64,000 nucleotides of DNA, taken from contig NC_085872.1 in NCBI RefSeq assembly GCF_034702125.1, positions 28,228,134-28,292,133 on the forward strand, written 5' to 3'. How positions within the stretch are numbered: the stretch's first letter is position 1; every line of letters starts with the position of its first letter. This DNA comes from Engraulis encrasicolus. Taxonomy: Eukaryota > Chordata > Actinopteri > Clupeiformes > Engraulidae. Positions 46,215 to 58,243 of the stretch are shown here, in pieces. A model generated the notes under the pieces. It did not search any database, was not told the DNA's origin, and saw nothing but the letters and a program-made list of their open reading frames with translations. The position numbers and the translations under genes were made by a program.

Positions 46215-46492
46215 GGTAACACTTTATTTTAGGGAAACATCTATAAAGCACTAATACATACAATGTTAATGCCTGCATAAGTAACTTGTAAGGCATGTAC
46301 TAAGCAAACGCTAAGGCCTACTAGGTCCTTACTAAGGTTAAATTGGTAATAAATCCCTTATTGTGCATGAACAAGACATTTGCGAATACATGCCTGACAA
46401 ATGTTTGCGTTGTACATGCCTTACAAGTTACTTATACAGGCACATTGCATGTATTACTGCTAATAGATGTATCTCTAAAATAAAGTGTTACC
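46215..46492. mobile_element. hAT-like MITE, GGTAACACTTTA family, copy 2
   Basis: 278 bp, about 90% like 10,791-11,078, with a perfect 8-bp duplication attgttta (46,207-46,214; 46,493-46,500). Confidence 0.9.
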
Positions 46493-46792
46493 ATTGTTTA
46501 TATGGACCAAAAGGACAGGATTATGTTTGTCTGTTTTCTTTATTTGACTTTTTTATTATGTCTGTGAAGAAGCATGCTTCGGGGCCAACTATGTTGTGTT
46601 TAAATGTGCTGTAAATACATAAATAAAAATGACTTGACTTGACTATTTAGTAGTCCAATGCCGCACGTCGCCAAGTGAACCTGCAGACAAAACTTGTGCA
46701 TCTCTGTTTAGCACTTACGGTATATATCTTCTGGAATGGATATTAAAATGTCCTGGATTCAACCTAAACCTCAAAACACTAACTGTATAGAG

Positions 46793-46794
<2 letters not shown>

Positions 46795-46884
<90 letters not shown>
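46795..46884. repeat. (GT)n microsatellite
   Basis: About 90 bp of pure (GT)n. Confidence 0.97.
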
Positions 46885-46885
<1 letters not shown>

Positions 46886-48359
46886 CACGTGTGTGTGCGA
46901 CTGTGCGTGCGTGGTGAGGTGTAAGGTGGTGGAACAAATTAAAGTCCTTAACATTTAATCTTAGCCTGTTCAACACTAGCCTGTGCCTCTGCATAGTTAT
47001 TTGTGTTCTGGCCACATTAGCAAGCCTAGCCTAGCCAGAGATGAGCGCTCCAACCCAAAACATTGTAAGACCAAGCTATAAATGTGCTACTTCCTGCTGT
47101 TCCTTTGACCATGACATCAGGGCCCAAAGACAAATGAGTTGTAGCATCCATCATCGGGATCAGTGATCTGATGGGCAATCGCTCTATGGTGCGACAATAG
47201 GCAGACGAACTGGATGACCAATATGTGTGTGCGGGTGTGAAGACGACCATCCATCTTGCCTGTGACAACTCAACTACCTGTCTCTAGGATCTTTCAAGAC
47301 CAAGCTGTGTCTATGGGCTTGATATGACAGCCAGACTAATGACATCCGGGAGAAATGGAGGCACAAAGTCAGATCAGGCCAACCAGGATGAGCAACAAGC
47401 CTTATCCAAGGCAAATGACTAGGACGTGAGCATGCCTTGAGAGTTCATTACCTAAAATCCATAGTGTAATTATCTGAAATGCTTTTCAGAAAAGTATCAA
47501 CATTTCAATAGGCTAATGAATTAATTGAAAAAAATTGACCCAACAATCACAACCTGTAAATGACAATAACCATACTGACTACCAGTCTTTGAAAGCATAT
47601 GATCTGATGTGATTTTTTCCCCTTAACAGTCAATTAAAGATGATTTTGATATAAAGCCTTATCGTCCAGTACAAATCATGATAATCATAGACAATAAAGA
47701 ACAGAAAAGGGATTGAAGTCTGTTACTTTTAGAAAAAATGAACAGTGTTGTTTGATCTGGCCCCTGTTATTGATTTCGCTATTACCAGAATGCCAATGAG
47801 TAAATCGTACTGTATTAGTAAAGACTCTGTGTAAGGTCCATGACGACCAAGTGGGACGGCTGCTCAGGACACCCCCTCAACACTCCCACCCCAGTTTAGG
47901 CAGTTTTTGTGCTGTCTTGTAAATGTGCTTATGTGCAGAGTTTTTCTTCGGCTCATGTATCAACATTGTGACTTATTATAATGTAGAGGAATGAGATTTT
48001 TTTTTTCACCTCACCTTTCCCTAAGATGACAGACACCTTAATTTCCTTCGGGATTAATAAAATGTATTCTACTCTACTCTAATGTTGTGGTAGTAATGCC
48101 TTTTCAACAACTAGTACAGCATTCCAGTGGTGGAATGAGGCACATTATGAGTTACAGGATTGATTTTCGTAACTTGAAAGTCTTCGGACACGGCATCAGT
48201 CAAATAATGGGGAAGGGTTCAAGTTAGTAACATTTTATTTGTTATACATGTTATATACGCATGTTGTCCTTTTATTACTAACAGTAGGAAATGTCAATTC
48301 ACTTGCTCAAGCATGTGCCGGACCACAGAACAAAATATGGTGTTAAGATCTTAAGATGG
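46885..48359. other. unassigned sequence with a retroelement tail
   Basis: At about 47,900-48,080 the sequence ends ccttcgggattaataaaatg plus (TCTAC)n, a typical fish LINE 3' end; a similar tail is at 38,790-38,880. Confidence 0.4.
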
Positions 48360-48745
48360 TTTGGAATGAGGCAGTGCGTTTGGTAGCCTACTCACTGACT
48401 CAACCCAAAAGGGATGTTATTTATCGAGCTGCACTAGCTACCAGTGGCTGCCCAGATCAAGCACAAGGCACTTGCCTACAGACCTATCTCAGGAACTGCC
48501 CCAGCTTATTTGAAGGACATACTAAAGCCGTATGTTCCTGCCAGAGAGCTACGCTCCTCCAATACAAACCGTCTACTATCCTTGCCTTCTGCTCACTCTA
48601 AGCGACCCTAGTCAAAACTGTTCTCTGTCATTGTCCATGAGTGGTGGAACAAACTTCCAGAGGCAACAAGACTAGGGGCAGCTTTCTAAAACTTCAAGAA
48701 GCAAGTAAAGACTCTTTCTTTCGTGACTATTTACTGCTCTGATGC
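48360..48745 (+). mobile_element. LINE2-like 3' fragment, decayed
   Basis: The frame reads LPVAAQIKHKALAYRPISGT, APAYLKDILKPYVPARELRS, and after a stop WWNKLPEATRLGAAF, matching the C-terminal end of fish L2-type ORF2 (usual pattern WLPVxxRIxFKxLxLxYKALNGxAPxYL and LWNSLP). It has two in-frame stops and an upstream frameshift. A 3' tail follows near 48,950-49,015. Confidence 0.75.
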
Positions 48746-48780
48746 CTCAGCTGGCCCAGACCAGGTAAAGACTGTAATGC

Positions 48781-48887
<107 letters not shown>

Positions 48888-49193
48888 CTACTTAGCCCTG
48901 AGCTAATGTACAAAAAAAACACCAACCCTACTACTGTATACTGGCATACACTTATTGTTCTGTATAATCCCTGTGATCCTTGCACCTGGACGAGTGTTAT
49001 GCTATGATTATGTCCTACAACATGTTGGAGAAATACAGTATGTCCGTCTTCAGAGAGACAGCTAGTACCACAACCCTCGTCATGAATGCAGAAACACCTT
49101 GGATGGCTTGCAGCATCTGGTTATAACCCTTATCTTGGTGTAGGTTATACTACATTTATGCTACATTATAATGCACACAGACGCGTATATGTT

Positions 49194-49654
49194 CAGTGTT
49201 GGGAGTAGCGCATTCCAAAAGTAATTAATTACTGTTACGCATTACTTTTTTCTGTAACACAGTAATGTAAGGCATTACAGGGCAAAAATCTGTAATATTT
49301 ACTTTGTTACAATGCTAAGTAACTTAATTTACAATGCATTGTACCTTGACCTGGATTTTAATGGTGTTCCCTGTGGTGGGTCTGAAAAAAGCTATTCCTG
49401 AACCTGGTAGTTTCTACAGCCAAAACACCCCCTGGACAGGAAGTGAAAGTCATGACTCATGAGCTTGATTTACACTGTAAATCGCCAGATCCATATTTAG
49501 GCCAACAGCTATTTTGGCAAAAGTAACGAAAGTAATGCAAAAGGAGTGTAAGCCTTCCATTTAAAAGTAGTAATATTGTAATGTAAGGGATTATTTTGAA
49601 AAGACAACATAATCAGTAATGTATTACAGTTTTTGAGTAACTTGACCAACACTG
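49194..49654. mobile_element. MITE with CAGTGTTGG ends
   Basis: Ends cagtgttgggagtagcgcat and gagtaacttgaccaacactg; interior rich in taatgtaat/attacat words. A flanking duplication is not clear. Confidence 0.65.
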
Positions 49655-50344
49655 CATATGGATAAATTGTAATTAAAGAGACATATTTATCTAATAGTAA
49701 ATCCTGTCTATTTAGGATCAAGATATACAGTACAATGTTTCAGTGCACAAATTATCAATTAATTTAATCACTAGCCATAAGACAACCATGGCACCTTGTG
49801 GCTACTGAGGGAAGGACTATTTCCATGCTTGCTTTTCTTCATGCTGGGCTACCAATGAAGGGGAGTGAACTACACAACTACTACAGGAGCGATGAGCAGG
49901 ATTACTCTGCAGTCACACAAGTAAAAGAGAACCGACTGAGTTTCATTTGCATGTAAAATATAAACCTACACAGTATATAAATGTAAAATACACATGCATT
50001 AAAAAGCTTTCCAGAATCAAGCATATCATTCAGCCCTAAAATCATCTGAAGAATCTGAAGTTGCCAAGCTTTTAGGTTCAGGCTCTGCCTGCTTCATATA
50101 TTTGATGTGCCATGAATAGCACAATGGTATCTATACAATATATTAATTTGAAATAATTACATAGGTAGGTCCCCATCTCCGCGGACTCCGGGGAGCTCGC
50201 ACACTTGGAAAACAAGTTGGTGTGGACACTTCTTGTAGGCCACTATTATCAAAATTCCTTTTTTCTGATATATGTAAAAAAGCGATTTAATTATCTAAAA
50301 GCATGTTATCATTCTTTTTATATATTGTTTTTTTGGGGGGTGGG
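49655..50344. other. no feature recognised
   Basis: AT-rich intergenic sequence. Confidence 0.5.
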
Positions 50345-50508
50345 GGATTCAACTTTATTTAGACAGGACAGCGAAGAGTGGGACAGGAAGCGAGAGGGAG
50401 AGAGTGATAGAGACAGGGGAGGATCAGGAAATGACCATGGGTTGGAAATCGAACCCGGGTTCCTGGCATAAGAGTGCAGTGCCCTACCTTTTGTGCCACG
50501 GCGGGGCC
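50345..50508 (-). repeat. tRNA-derived SINE, inverted
   Basis: On the minus strand: ggccccgccgtggcacaaaa, B box gggttcgatttcc, then cctgtctctatcactctctc and tcctgtctaaataaagttga. Same family type as 553-725. Confidence 0.75.
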
Positions 50509-50533
50509 TGTTATCATTCTTATAGTGTGCACC

Positions 50534-50873
50534 TAGGGCTGCACAATTAATCGAAAAATAATCAAAATCGTGATAAAATAGTGAAATCGAAGTCAATCGG
50601 CAATAGTGACCTACTTTTGAGAGCGTCCTTGAAGCCAGAACATACTGACAGGCTGGTGTTTCTGGACAGAAATCTGTCCACTTAAGTTTCATGCTATTGC
50701 CTTTACATAATTATTACAATTCATTTTATTTTGCTCATCCCGTATGTAATTCATTCTTGGTTATATTTCATCTTGTTATAATTTTCAAAAAAATCTGCAA
50801 AAATTAATAATCGTGATTATGATTTTGACCAAAATAATTGTGATTATGATTTTTTCCGTAATCGTGCAGCCCT
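50534..50873. mobile_element. hAT-like MITE, TAGGGCTGCAC family
   Basis: 340 bp, ends tagggctgcacaattaatcg and cgtaatcgtgcagcccta, with a perfect 8-bp duplication tgtgcacc (50,526-50,533; 50,874-50,881). Confidence 0.9.
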
Positions 50874-50999
50874 ATGTGCACCTCAAACTATGCATGTTTT
50901 ATTGACCTGCTTGCCCCCTACATTTTGACTGGATGTGAAGCCTAGGTAACAAAGAACAATCCAAAACTAGAATGGGCACTCGGTAGAGCGCAAACCTTC

Positions 51000-51685
51000 G
51001 CCTACGCCACTTATTTTTTTCTGGCCATCTTCAGAGTGTGGGGCATAACATTCTCCAAATGTTGGTGTTAGTTTCATTTAAATCGGACCGGAATATCGTA
51101 ATGTTACATTTTTGGCCCAGTCTTGACCTCTTATTCAATTCAGCATGCACACGTTGTTCTGGCATATAGTGCTTGGCAAAGAAAAACTTTTTTTGACCTT
51201 TTCGTGACCTTGACCTTGACCTTTGATCCAATCACTCCCAAAAAGTAATCGATTGTTCCTTGGGTCATGACCAATCATCCCAGTAAATTTAATAAAAATC
51301 GGCTCAATTTACGTTTTTGACCTTTTCGTGACCTTGAGTTTGACCTTTGACCCAATCACTCCCAAAAACTAATCGATTGTTCCTTGGGTCATGACCAATC
51401 ATCCCACTAAATTTCATAAAAATCGGCTCAGTTCTGTCTGAGTTATACAAAGTACAAACAAACATTTTGACCTTGACCTTTGACCTTTGACCCAATCACT
51501 CCCAAAAACTAATCGATTGTTCCTTGGGGCATCCCACTAAATTTCATAAAAATCGGCTCAGTTCTGTCTGAGTTATACGAAGTACAAACAAACAAACAAA
51601 CAAACAAACATATTCACAAATAAATAAATACACAGCGGTCAAAACATAACCTTCGCCGACTTTGTCTCGGCGAAGGTAAAAATAT
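51000..51685. repeat. dispersed repeat with three internal blocks rich in TGACCTTTGACC
   Basis: Between accttcgcc-type ends (near 50,995 and tctcggcgaaggt at about 51,665-51,677) three blocks start near 51,190, 51,315 and 51,465. Each has tttgacc(t) words, ccaatcactcccaaaaa, taatcgattgttccttgg and taaaaatcggctca. Confidence 0.8.
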
Positions 51686-51782
51686 TATAGCCCATATACA
51701 CTTGCAATTGCAATTAATTAAGTCAAACAGCAAAATCTCCTGACTAGTTATGTAGTTGTATGGTCTGCTGGGTAGCTGCACT

Positions 51783-51849
51783 GTCTTATTACCTCCGCCA
51801 AGGAGGTTATGTTTTCGGTCGCATTGGTTTGTCTGTCTGTTTGTTTGTT

Positions 51850-51880
<31 letters not shown>

Positions 51881-52210
51881 TTGTTTGTCAGCAGGATAAC
51901 TCAAAAACTCATGAAAGGATTTGGATGAAACTTTGTGGAGTTACTGGAAATTACCAAAGGAAGAAGTGATTACATTTTGGTGGTGATCCATATCAAGAAT
52001 CGGAACCAGAATTTTTAAAAAGATTCTTCACCATTGCTAAATCTAGACGCCCCTAGTGACCGTAAACTGAATTGCGGGACAGGGCAACTTTCATTCCAGT
52101 TTCTAACTCCGCAAAAAGAAGGCAGAAAGACTTTAAATAATAATGGAGTGTACCATATGTTTTATCAAACAGCTTCCTTGGTGGAGGTCTGCACTCTCTG
52201 AGGGCATTTC
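51783..52210. repeat. dispersed repeat of the CCTCCGCCAAGGAGG type
   Basis: Begins cctccgccaaggaggttatg, has a (GTTT/GTCT)n patch, then ggataactcaaaaactcatg and gatttggatgaaac, and ends cttccttggtggaggtctgc. This layout is common to a repeat found across many animals. Confidence 0.65.
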
Positions 52211-52596
52211 TGGTTCTGAGAAGTGTTGTCCAAACTCAAGGCAGAGGAAGCTACTGGATTTACATAACCTAAAGGCATGCCACAGCATGGCCCAATTCTG
52301 ATCACTGACTGGGAAATTATTAGATATCTGCAGTCTGACCAGAGGAACTGAAAGTGTGTGTCTTCACATTGATAGAAAAGCCTGCTTCCTCTTCAAACAA
52401 TAAACTGATCTGAAGCCCAAGACTATAAGAGACGTCACACATAGCCACCAGAGTCAGAAATACCTCCTCAATAACCTGTCCCACCATAAAAGACTGCAAA
52501 CAGACAGTACTGTGTGTACAGCAAAGTGCACTTCACCAATGAGACATAGCACTCAGCTAAAAAGGTATGATATTTGAAACATCGACAACAGAAACC

Positions 52597-52952
52597 GGTA
52601 ACACTTTAAAGCCCATAATGAGCACATTTATAATGAATTATAATGTGCATAATAATGAGTCACATTCGCATTATGAATGCACCAATAATGCTTCATGATG
52701 TATTATATCAACAGTTACAACTATACATCTAACATCTAACATATACATCCAGCCTATATAGAGTAAATAATTTACAACCTTGTAGTCATAAGCCATTATA
52801 AGATAGAGGTATAGTTATAACTTGATATAATACATCCTGAAGCATTATCAGTGTATTCATAACATGAATGTGACTAATTATAATGTGCAATACAATTTGC
52901 TACAAATACACTCATAATGCACTATAGAATGGGTTTTAAGTAAAGTGTTACC
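52597..52952. mobile_element. MITE with GGTAACACTTTA ends, diverged member
   Basis: Ends ggtaacactttaaagc and aagtaaagtgttacc; flanks cagaaacc and caaaaagc match 6 of 8. The interior (taatgaattataatgtgcat) differs from the 10,791 and 46,215 copies. Confidence 0.75.
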
Positions 52953-53992
52953 CAAAAAGCTTACTGTTCAGGGTTTTATAACAACTCTATTATATTCGAG
53001 CCATGCGTTCTCAAACAAGCAAACACCAGCGAATAACGGCTGTCAGAGGAGAGGAACAGCGAGGAAAAATGCAGGAACAAGCAGAATTGGTGTCAGCCTG
53101 AGCCATGAGACCTGTAGCAACATGCTTCCCCTGGCATGACCATACAAGTGTGAGTGCTCTCAAACTCCCCTCTCTTTACCCGGCTCTCTCTCTCTCACAC
53201 ACACACACCATGCATCTCTCGATGCAGCACACGCTTACACAAGCACACAAACACATTCATAAATATGGGCTACTGTTGTAGTTCAGTTTTGCTCAGTAGC
53301 GGCCTAACCCTTGAAATGTTTAGTGATAACCTTAAAAACTGTATACTATGGTAACAATGTTACTGAAGTTATTTCACTGTGTGGTGCACCAAGTATAGTG
53401 TCTCACCAGCGTGATCAAGGGTTAGTCGGGTGAGCTCCTTTCATGAGCATTGTATGAGAACTTCACACGTACATCACCCCTTGCCTTTGACTGTGGTGTG
53501 TGCATGAGCATGCGGGTGAGGTGAGCAGCTGTGTATCCTCTAAGATGAAAGACGTTTGAAAGGATGCACCAGCTAGCACCTCTAGCCCTGCCCTCAGAGC
53601 AATCACACGGCTGCAGCCAGCAGCATATCTCAAGGCTTCATTCTAGAACTCCACAGTGGAATGTTTGGTAAAAGAAGAACTCCAGAACCATGAGGAGATT
53701 TGGAGGTTGTGCACAAACTATCATGTTGTCACTATCATAGTATTGTGTATTAATTATTCAGCTCTGCACATAATGCCTCTAACATGCATGCAGCAGAACA
53801 CATGTGAGTGATGTAAAGGCCGGTTGAGCCGCCGTGCTTCTGAAGAGGCAGACCAGGGAAAAGTCAAACGGCAGGCACCACAGTGGTGCACTGCAGTCAG
53901 GGGCTCAAAATTCTCCTCACCGAAAGTGTCAGCAAACACAGGAACAGAAAACATTCTCCCACAGGCACGCACACACAGTCACCCACAGCTAT
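52953..53992. other. no feature recognised
   Basis: Intergenic sequence without supported exon. Confidence 0.45.

Positions 53993-54070
<78 letters not shown>
53993..54070. repeat. (CA)n microsatellite
   Basis: About 78 bp of pure (CA)n. Confidence 0.97.
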
Positions 54071-54073
<3 letters not shown>

Positions 54074-55160
54074 ACCACTCTGTGTTGCTTCAAAAAACTG
54101 ATGGTGTGTTGTGTTTTCGGATTGATTCTGGTTCTAGGTCTATTCCTTTAAGAAACAATTTATGCATAAACATTCACTACAGGTGACCAGCAGATTCACT
54201 ATAGGGCCTATGTGCCTTGGCTTGGTTAGACCTGGAGAATAAATAGAAGCCGCATGCACTGCCTTGCAACACATTGGGGATTCCAGTATTTTACTTCCTA
54301 TATAGAAAATAGCATATGGCTTTCATTTTCTAATTCAACAAAGGGGAGATACCCATGTGAAATAGACTGATCAAATCATTAAGCAAATCATCTTTTTGCA
54401 TGTGTCCAAGCAAGCAGATGACAAAATATTTAGTGTGAAATGAGATCGCATTGAAATGTAATCAATATATCAAATGCATTTTAACAACTGGTGATATTTT
54501 TCAATTCTTCTGTTATTAAGCACTAAAATATAACTAAAAGTGCATAGGCTACTGCAGCTATATGGACAGTTAATGCATTTGTTCAATGAAGGAAGAAAAA
54601 TTCTGTTGTGAATAAACAAAATCAGGAAGTGGCATGATGTGACTTGACACAGAGGAAGTTTGAATTTGTAGCTATTTCGCACCATTCTTTCCGTTCATAC
54701 GCCTTGTCAAATGAAAGTCTTTAATAGTTTCCTTTCACCTGGGCAAGTTTACGTTTACAAAGCCTAGATTATATGTGCTACACTCACCTACTCTCCAGAG
54801 ACACTGAGCGTACACCTACAACCTGGGTGTTGTTCTATTAGCATTTCTTCTCTCCACGACGATGGTTGTTCACCGCCGAAGAGTTATTTACTACGGGCCC
54901 CATACATGAAAATACCAATAATGTGGACGTCAGAGTAGACAATTGGACGTCAAGACCTTGAATTGTGATCATAATTCATTGGAAAGGATTGGTTGTTTCA
55001 CTAAAGCGCGAATGGAGCGCAAGCTACTTCGTCAGGTTGTAGTGTGGTGCAGCATTAACGCACCTACAAAATGTGATGAACTTGAAATTCAACTAAAACA
55101 AAACCATGTGGCCATAATAAATTACTCATTGATTACTCATGAAGTGGATGAAATCCTTAC
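54071..55160. other. no feature recognised
   Basis: A 111-codon open frame at 54,943-55,278 (+) has no recognised domain. Confidence 0.45.
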
Positions 55161-55201
55161 CGTCAGTCCTGGTACAATGCTGTCCTCGAAACGCGCGCTG
55201 A
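55161..55201 (-). other. exon-like stretch, possible cyrib 5' non-coding exon
   Basis: On the minus strand, cttgtttcag is followed by CGCGCGTTTCGAGGACAGCA... and a strong donor gtaagg after CTGACG (55,161). CpG-rich and placed just past the probable end of asap1. Function as a cyrib leader exon is inferred only. Confidence 0.25.
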
Positions 55202-55484
55202 AACAAGTAATGAACTATAACTCAAAAAATCATTGTGGAGATGAGACGTCTAGTCGGTTCCGGGTTGGCCAACCATAAATGTGTGCTGTCACTTGTCTAA
55301 ATGTACTCTTGTGCTTTCAGTCTCAAAGAGGCAGTCCTTCACACTATAAAAGGAATTGATTTACACATAGGAAGTGGTGTAATAACGCAGTTCTAGAAGC
55401 GCCAAAATGAATGTTTGGCTGCGCGCACTTTGCCTTATTATGTTATATCAGGGGGAAAAAACATAAAAAGACACAAAGTAGTCG

Positions 55485-58168
55485 TGCTCTCAACTTAAAA
55501 TCTTTATTACTGTACTCAACTCAATTGCAAATTCCTTCTTTACTAAACATACAGTGCAGCAAACACAAACAAATCAAAGGAATGAGACTGCATGGAAATA
55601 AATCTTGCATCCTAATTAAAACAATATAACTCATTCAGTTTCTCTCACAACAAAACATGTAAAAAATAGTTATAGCCACACAGGCCATTTCACTGTACTG
55701 GTTCCAGCATTACATATAGGAATGACTTTTTTTTTGAACAAAGGCTATTACATCGGTAGTCTCTGGTAGTGAAAATCCTGTCTCCATTAAACAATACTGG
55801 CACACGTTTGGTCCAATTATGAGCTGATTATGAAGTTCAAATTTACACAATACAGGAATGGTACATCAGAGACAAATACACATTTTCAAAAGATACTGTA
55901 TCCTTAGCAGAGCACCACAGTAGCTGATATATCTAAAAACCATTTGTTGAGTTAGTTTGTCTGTCGTTACTCTTGTGTATGTGGTTTATACCCATGAATT
56001 ATATAAATTGTGCTGACAGCCTTTTCAACTGTGAACTTGTTTTTTATTTCCGTTTCAACACTATGGGATCTGTGTCCCTTTCTTACTGACCCACCAAAAG
56101 CCTACATGTGAAATATCTTAAAACACCAAACTGACTACAGGAAGCATTCATCAATACCGTACACTGTCTCTTGTTAACTACACCAACCACTTGTTGAAGA
56201 ACCTAAAGTGTGAGCCAGTCCCCCTGCCTGGTGCCACACTGAGAGGCAGCAGAAAGGTCATCCTTAGTCCCAACGGCAGCTCAGTCACTTGCTGCTGCGA
56301 TCTCAGACAAAGCAAAATGAACAGGAATCAATCAAACAAACAAATAAACAAAAATCATCGGTCACACAAAATAATAAAATACATGTAAAAAATGTAACAA
56401 AAACATTCCACAGTACAATTTGACTCAAGGCCAAAAAAAAGAGAGAAAGAAAACGAAAAACGTCCTGAATTGAACAAACATGAGTGTGGGTACCTGCCTT
56501 TCACTGTGGGCGGCGTGTTATGAAACAACCCCCATAGGTCAAGTGTTTTTGCTTCGGCTGTGGTAAGCCCAAGGTTGAAACCAGCAAGCCGACCAATGTG
56601 TTTCAAGCACTCACTGCCATTCATATCTAGGAGGGTTAAGGCTTGGTGCTAACAAACCAAACAGAACCCCTAACAAAGTAAAGAGAATGGGTGCGTTCCA
56701 ATATGCAACCTTGCGTCCTCCACTTGTGCTTGTGGCCTCGTACCAGGCAGTAATACGTCGTGAGGACATCACTGACAACAGGATTATATTTCAATATCTC
56801 GCAAAAGCTCAATTGTCAAGTCATTTTCTCATTTTCAAACAGGATGGTAAATGAAGAACAGTCCCCCAAAATTGTTTTGGCTAGGCTGACAGTGGGGAAA
56901 CTTCATTGTTTTCTCCACGGAGGCTGGGCATCAGCAAAATGTAAGGCCACAAGCCCAAGTGGTGGACGCAAGGTCACATATTGGAATGCACCCAATGTCC
57001 CCAGAGGCATCTCTATTGACATCAGCTTGGCTGATGCGTGAAAATGGATGCTTGCGGAGAGCAGAGCAGTGCAGTGCAGTCTGCCAAAAAAAGATCCTAA
57101 CGATCAACACTGCAGTCAGTCACATACAGTACGTCAGCTGGAGCATCACTATCGTCATCCTTCACTCAGCAGAGTCCACACATGGCTGCAGTGAGCTGAG
57201 AGAGTGGGCTCCTGGATACTACAGAGCAGGCACCTACTGTGTGCCACACTAGCTTCACGAGTGGTTTTATGCCATTCTATCACAAGTTTAGAGGAGGTGC
57301 AATGAGATGTTTGTTTCTTTGTTTTTCTTTCTTCTTGAGATTAAAATTCGAATATAATAATATTTAATTTTCTTCCCTGGTCAGCATGCCACTATAATTA
57401 CACATGGGAAAATTGAAGCACTTTGATAATATTTATTTTATATATACTATATACTTTTTTTCTATATATTTCCTTTTTTTAATTTAATTCAAATGTAATG
57501 GCCCTCTGTGCACTCCCTCAGGAACACTAGAGATGATTTTTTTCTTTTCTTTTTTTTGAACCACAGAAGTAAAAGGAGCAGCCATCCCCAGCTATGGCGC
57601 TGGATAGCCAGGATGCCCACATACTGTACATCTACACAGTAGTGTATGTGCATGGGTACATAAATATACTAACATGTGTGCATATCTTATGTACATGTAC
57701 ACACGTTTCAAATGGACATAACACATCGCTTCTATATGTATACACACATACATACGTACGTACATACAGTTTACAGCGTACACTGACAAAAACAAACAAC
57801 AAAATTAAAAAAACAAAACGTGTTAAGTGCTAGATTCCAATGGATAGCTACCGCAAACCCTGTTTTGGCAGCATGCCGGTTTGCTATGGCTACGGTAATA
57901 CTGGTAGGCAGGATAACAGTTTTATTTTACGCATTTCAACAACACATGACTGGTATACGTACATATTTAAACCCTTACAGGTGCAGGGAGGCTGGGCTGA
58001 CACCCTGGATGAGTGAGTCTTAGGCCCTTGAAGACTTGGTTTGGATTACAGCAGCTATATACAGAGGCTATGCCCACAGTCCCAGGATGGGGAGGCCTAT
58101 GACGGGGGCTTGTGCTAGCTAGACAGACAGATGGACAGGGAGCCTCATGCTGGTCAGTCACCACTTTG
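55485..58168 (-). other. asap1: probable asap1 3' UTR
   Basis: The stretch after the asap1 stop is AT-rich with few transposons and no competing gene. A minus-strand AATAAA at 55,503-55,508 is a candidate cleavage signal, which would give a 3' UTR of about 2.7 kb. This extent is inferred from the hexamer only; nearer hexamers may also be used. Confidence 0.45.
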
Positions 58169-58243
58169 TCATTCAGACAGAATGTGCACGAAGGACATAG
58201 GGAAGACCCCTTTTCGCTCCGGCTGGCCTTCTATGTGTCCAAT
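58169..58243 (-). CDS. asap1: asap1 last coding exon, end of SH3 domain and stop
   Basis: After acceptor ctattccag the frame reads IGHIEGQPERKGVFPMSFV then HILSE and TGA (58,169-58,171). The FPxSFVxxL motif closes the SH3 domain. Human ASAP1 ends in Asp where this protein has Glu. Confidence 0.97.
   Translation of the reverse strand: MGHIEGQPERKGVFPMSFVHILSE

Noticed and set aside
54943..55278. 111-codon plus-strand frame
   Set aside because: No recognised domain, no promoter or splice evidence; kept as unassigned.
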